Shown here: positions 60,801-64,000 of the stretch, piece by piece
How the letters are laid out: every line of letters begins with the position of its first letter
Numbering within the stretch: position 1 is the stretch's first letter
DNA from: Amaranthus tricolor
Taxonomy: Eukaryota > Streptophyta > Magnoliopsida > Caryophyllales > Amaranthaceae
Assembly (NCBI RefSeq): GCF_026212465.1
Contig: NC_080056.1
Coordinates: 24,214,146-24,278,145, forward strand
Length of the DNA: 64,000 nucleotides
Direction: 5' to 3'
The notes under the pieces: model-generated
Seen by the model: only the letters and a program-made list of their open reading frames with translations
Told to the model about the DNA's origin: nothing
The model's database searches: none
Program-made: the position numbers and the translations under genes

Positions 60801-63800
60801 TTTCGTGCAAAACAAACAAAGTTTAAGCAACTTTGTGCGCGAAAGTGCCAAAAAAGCTTTAAAAACGCATAAAATCGCAACATAACTTCTAATTTCTAGC
60901 ATATGATAATAATTATTCAATTCTAACCACTTCAACACAATAATATATACCAAATAGTGTTGTGCGCCAAGTTTCGTGAAAAACAAACAAAGTTTATGCT
61001 ACTTTATGCGCGAAAATGCCAAAAAAGTTTAAAATCGCATAAAATCGCAAATTAACACGTAATTTGTAGCATATGACAATGATATTTAATTCTAACCCCT
61101 TCAAACAGAATAATATATACGAAATAGTGTTGTGTGCTAGGTTTCTTGCAAAACAAACCAAGTTTAAGCAACTTTATGCGTGAAAGTGCCAAAAAAGCTT
61201 AAAAACGCATAAAATCGCAACATAACACGTAATTTCTAGCATATGGCTATGATTTTCAATTCTAAAAACTTCAACCGAATAAGATATACTAAATTGTGTT
61301 GTGTGGCAAGTTTGGTGCAAAACAAACCAAGTTTGAGCTACTTTATGCGCGAAAGTGCCAAAAGGCCTTAAAAACTCATAAAATCGCAAATTAACACGTA
61401 ATTTCTAGCATATGACTACGATTTTCAATTCTAACCACTTCAACAGAATAATATTTATGAAATAGTGTTATGTGCCAGGCTTCGTGCAAAACAAACCAAG
61501 TTTGAGCTACTTTATGCGCCAAAGTGCCAAAAAGCTTTAAAACGCATAAAATCGTAACTTAACACGTAATTTCTAGCTTATGACAATGATTTTTAAATCT
61601 ATCCACTTTAACAGAATAAGATATACTAAATAGTGTTGTTTGCCAAGTTTCGTGCAAAACAAACCAAGGTTCAGCCACTTTATGCGCGAAAGAGCCAAAA
61701 AGCTTAAAAACGCATAACATCGCAACATGACACGTAATTTCTAGTATATGACAATGATTTTAAATTCTAACTACTTCAAAACAATAATATATACCAAAAA
61801 ACTGTTGTGTGTAAAGTTTCGTGCAAAACTAACCAAGTTTAAGCAACTTTATGCCCGAAAGTGCTAAAAAAGCTTTAAAATGAATAAAATCGCAAATAAA
61901 CACGTAATTTTTAGCATATGACTACGATTTTCAATTCTCACCAATTCAATAGAATAATATTTACGAAATAGTGTTGTAGGCCAAGTTTCGTGCAAAACAA
62001 ACAAAGTTTAAGCAAGTTTGTGCGCGAAAGTGCCAAAAAAGCTTTAAAAAACGCATAAAATCGCAACATAACTTCTAATTTCTAGCATATGATAATAATT
62101 ATTCAATTCTAACCACTTCAACACAATAATATATACCAAATAGTGTTGTGCGCCAAGTTTCGTGAAAAACAAACCAAGTTTATGCTACTTTATGCGCGAA
62201 AGTGCCAAAAAAGTTTAAAATCGCATAAAATCCGCAAATTAACACGTAATTTGTAGCATATGACAATGATATTTAATTCTAACCCCTTCAACAGAATAAT
62301 ATATACGAAATAGTGTTGTGTGCTAGGTTTCTTGCAAAACAAACCAAGTTTAAGCAACTTTATGCGCGAAAGTGCCAAAAAAGCTTAAAAACGCATAAAA
62401 TCGCAACTTAACACGTAATTTCTAGCATATGGCTATGATTTTCAATTCTAAAAAGCTTCAACCGAATAAGATATACTAAATTGTGTTGTGTGGCAAGTTT
62501 GGTGCAAAAACAAACCAAGTTTGAGCTACTTTATGCGCGAAAGTGCCAAAAGGCCTTAAAAACTCATAAAATCGCAAATTAACACGTAATTTCTAGCATA
62601 TGACTACGATTTTCAATTCTAACCACTTCAACAGAATAATATTTATGAAATAGTGTTATGTGCCAGGCTTCGTGCAAAACAAACCAAGTTTGAGCTACTT
62701 TATGCGCCAAAGTGCCAAAAAGCTTAAAAACGCATAAAAATCGTAACTTAACACGTAATTTCTAGCTTATGACAATGATTTTTAAATCTATCCACTTTAA
62801 CAGAATAAGATATACTAAATAGTGTTGTTTGCCAAGTTTCGTGCAAAACAAACCAAGGTTCAGCCACTTTATGCGCGAAAGAGCCAAAAAGCTTAAAAAC
62901 GCATAACATCGCAACATGACACGTAATTTCTAGCATATGACAATGATTTTAAATTCTAACTACTTCAACACAATAATATATACCAAAAACTGTTGTGTGT
63001 AAAGTTTCGTGCAAAACTAACCAAGTTTAAGCAACTTTATGCCCGAAAGTGCTAAAAAAGCTTTAAAATGAATAAAATCGCAAATAAACACGTAATTTTT
63101 AGCATATGACTACGATTTTCAATTCTCACCAATTCAATAGAATAATATTTACGAAATAGTGTTGTAGGCCAAGTTTCGTGCAAAACAAACAAAGTTTAAG
63201 CAACTTTGTGGCGCGAAAGTGCCAAAAAAGCTTTAAAAACGCATAAAATCGCAACATAACTTCTAATTTCTAGCATATGATAATAATTATTCAATTCTAA
63301 CCACTTCAACACAATAATATATACCAAATAGTGTTGTGCGCCAAGTTTCGTGAAAAACAAACCAAGTTTATGCTACTTTTATGCGCGAAAGTGCCAAAAA
63401 AGTTAAAATCGCATAAAATCGCAAATTAACACGTAATTTGTAGCATATGACAATGATATTTAATTCTAACCCCTTCAACAGAATAATATATACGAAATAG
63501 TGTTGTGTGCTAGGTTTCTTGCAAAACAAACCAAGTTTAAGCAACTTTATTGCGCGAAAGTGCCAAAAAAGCTTAAAAACGCATAAAATCGCAACTTAAC
63601 ACGTAATTTCTAGCATATGGCTATGATTTTCAATTCTAAAAAACTTCAACCGAATAAGATATACTAAATTGTGTTGTGTGGCAAGTTTGGTGCAAAACAA
63701 ACCAAGTTTGAGCTACTTTATGCGCGAAAGTGCCAAAAGGCCTTGAAAACTCATAAAATCGCAAATTAACACGTAATTTCTAGCATATGACTACGATTTT

Positions 63801-64000
63801 CAATTCTAACCACTTCAACAGAATAATATTTATGAAATAGTGTTATGTGCCAGGCTTCGTGCAAAACAAACCAAGTTTGAGCTACTTTATGCGCCAAAGT
63901 GCCAAAAAGCTTAAATACGCATAAAATCGTAACTTAACACGTAATTTCTAGCTTATGACAATGATTTTTAAATCTATCCACTTTAACAGAATAAGATATA
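53270..64000. repeat. Satellite family B in a 7-monomer higher-order repeat of about 1.18 kb
   Basis: The landmark AGCTTATGACAATGATTTTT occurs at 53374, 54551, 55666, 56843, 58023, 59205, 60387, 61575, 62764 and 63950. Spacings are 1177, 1115, 1177, 1180, 1182, 1182, 1188, 1189 and 1186 bp. Copies are nearly identical, so this is the most recently homogenised part of the array. It continues past the window edge. No gene is seen. Confidence 0.92.

Overview
The window is plant nuclear repetitive DNA. I see no host gene. Four things point to a higher plant, probably a eudicot: about 170-bp tandem satellite monomers over roughly 49 kb, an LTR retrotransposon tail with plant Sirevirus (Ty1-copia) features, an intron-containing CACTA (En/Spm) DNA transposon, and AT-rich base composition. 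The monomer length and array size would suit pericentromeric or centromeric chromatin, but that is inference. I could not identify the species.

Layout: (1) 1-4106 is the 3' end of a Sirevirus-like retrotransposon, with an env-like ORF, two polypurine tracts and a complete 3' LTR (TGTTG...CAACA). It is inserted into the satellite. (2) 4107-21423 is satellite. Family A (169-171 bp monomers) runs to about 13.9 kb, then a rearranged stretch leads into family B (about 168 bp monomers). (3) 21424-32628 is an 11,205-bp CACTA element with 15-bp terminal inverted repeats, a 3-bp CAA target duplication, palindromic subterminal repeats, a broken TNP2-type transposase gene, and a multi-exon second gene joining a Ptta/En/Spm (Transposase_24) domain to a Ulp1-like C48 protease domain. 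(4) 32629-64000 is family B satellite with one 100-N gap. It is organised into nested higher-order repeats: a 4.5-kb tandem duplication that spans the CACTA insertion site, a 5.07-kb unit with an extra 1.85-kb internal duplication, and a 7-monomer unit of about 1.18 kb repeated to the right edge.

The most unusual feature is that the CACTA element carries the same satellite inside itself, in reverse orientation. Eight monomers sit in two copies of a duplicated module within the last long intron of the protease gene, and a decayed monomer lies in the spacer between the two genes. This links the mobile element to the surrounding array, either as a source of the satellite or as an element that captured it. 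An uninterrupted paralogous copy of the insertion site is present at 37163, so the order of events can be read: the 4.5-kb duplication came first, then the transposon insertion. The transposase is disabled by an in-frame stop and a frameshift, so this copy is probably non-autonomous now. Short minus-strand ORFs across the satellite are by-products of the monomer length and were not annotated as genes.
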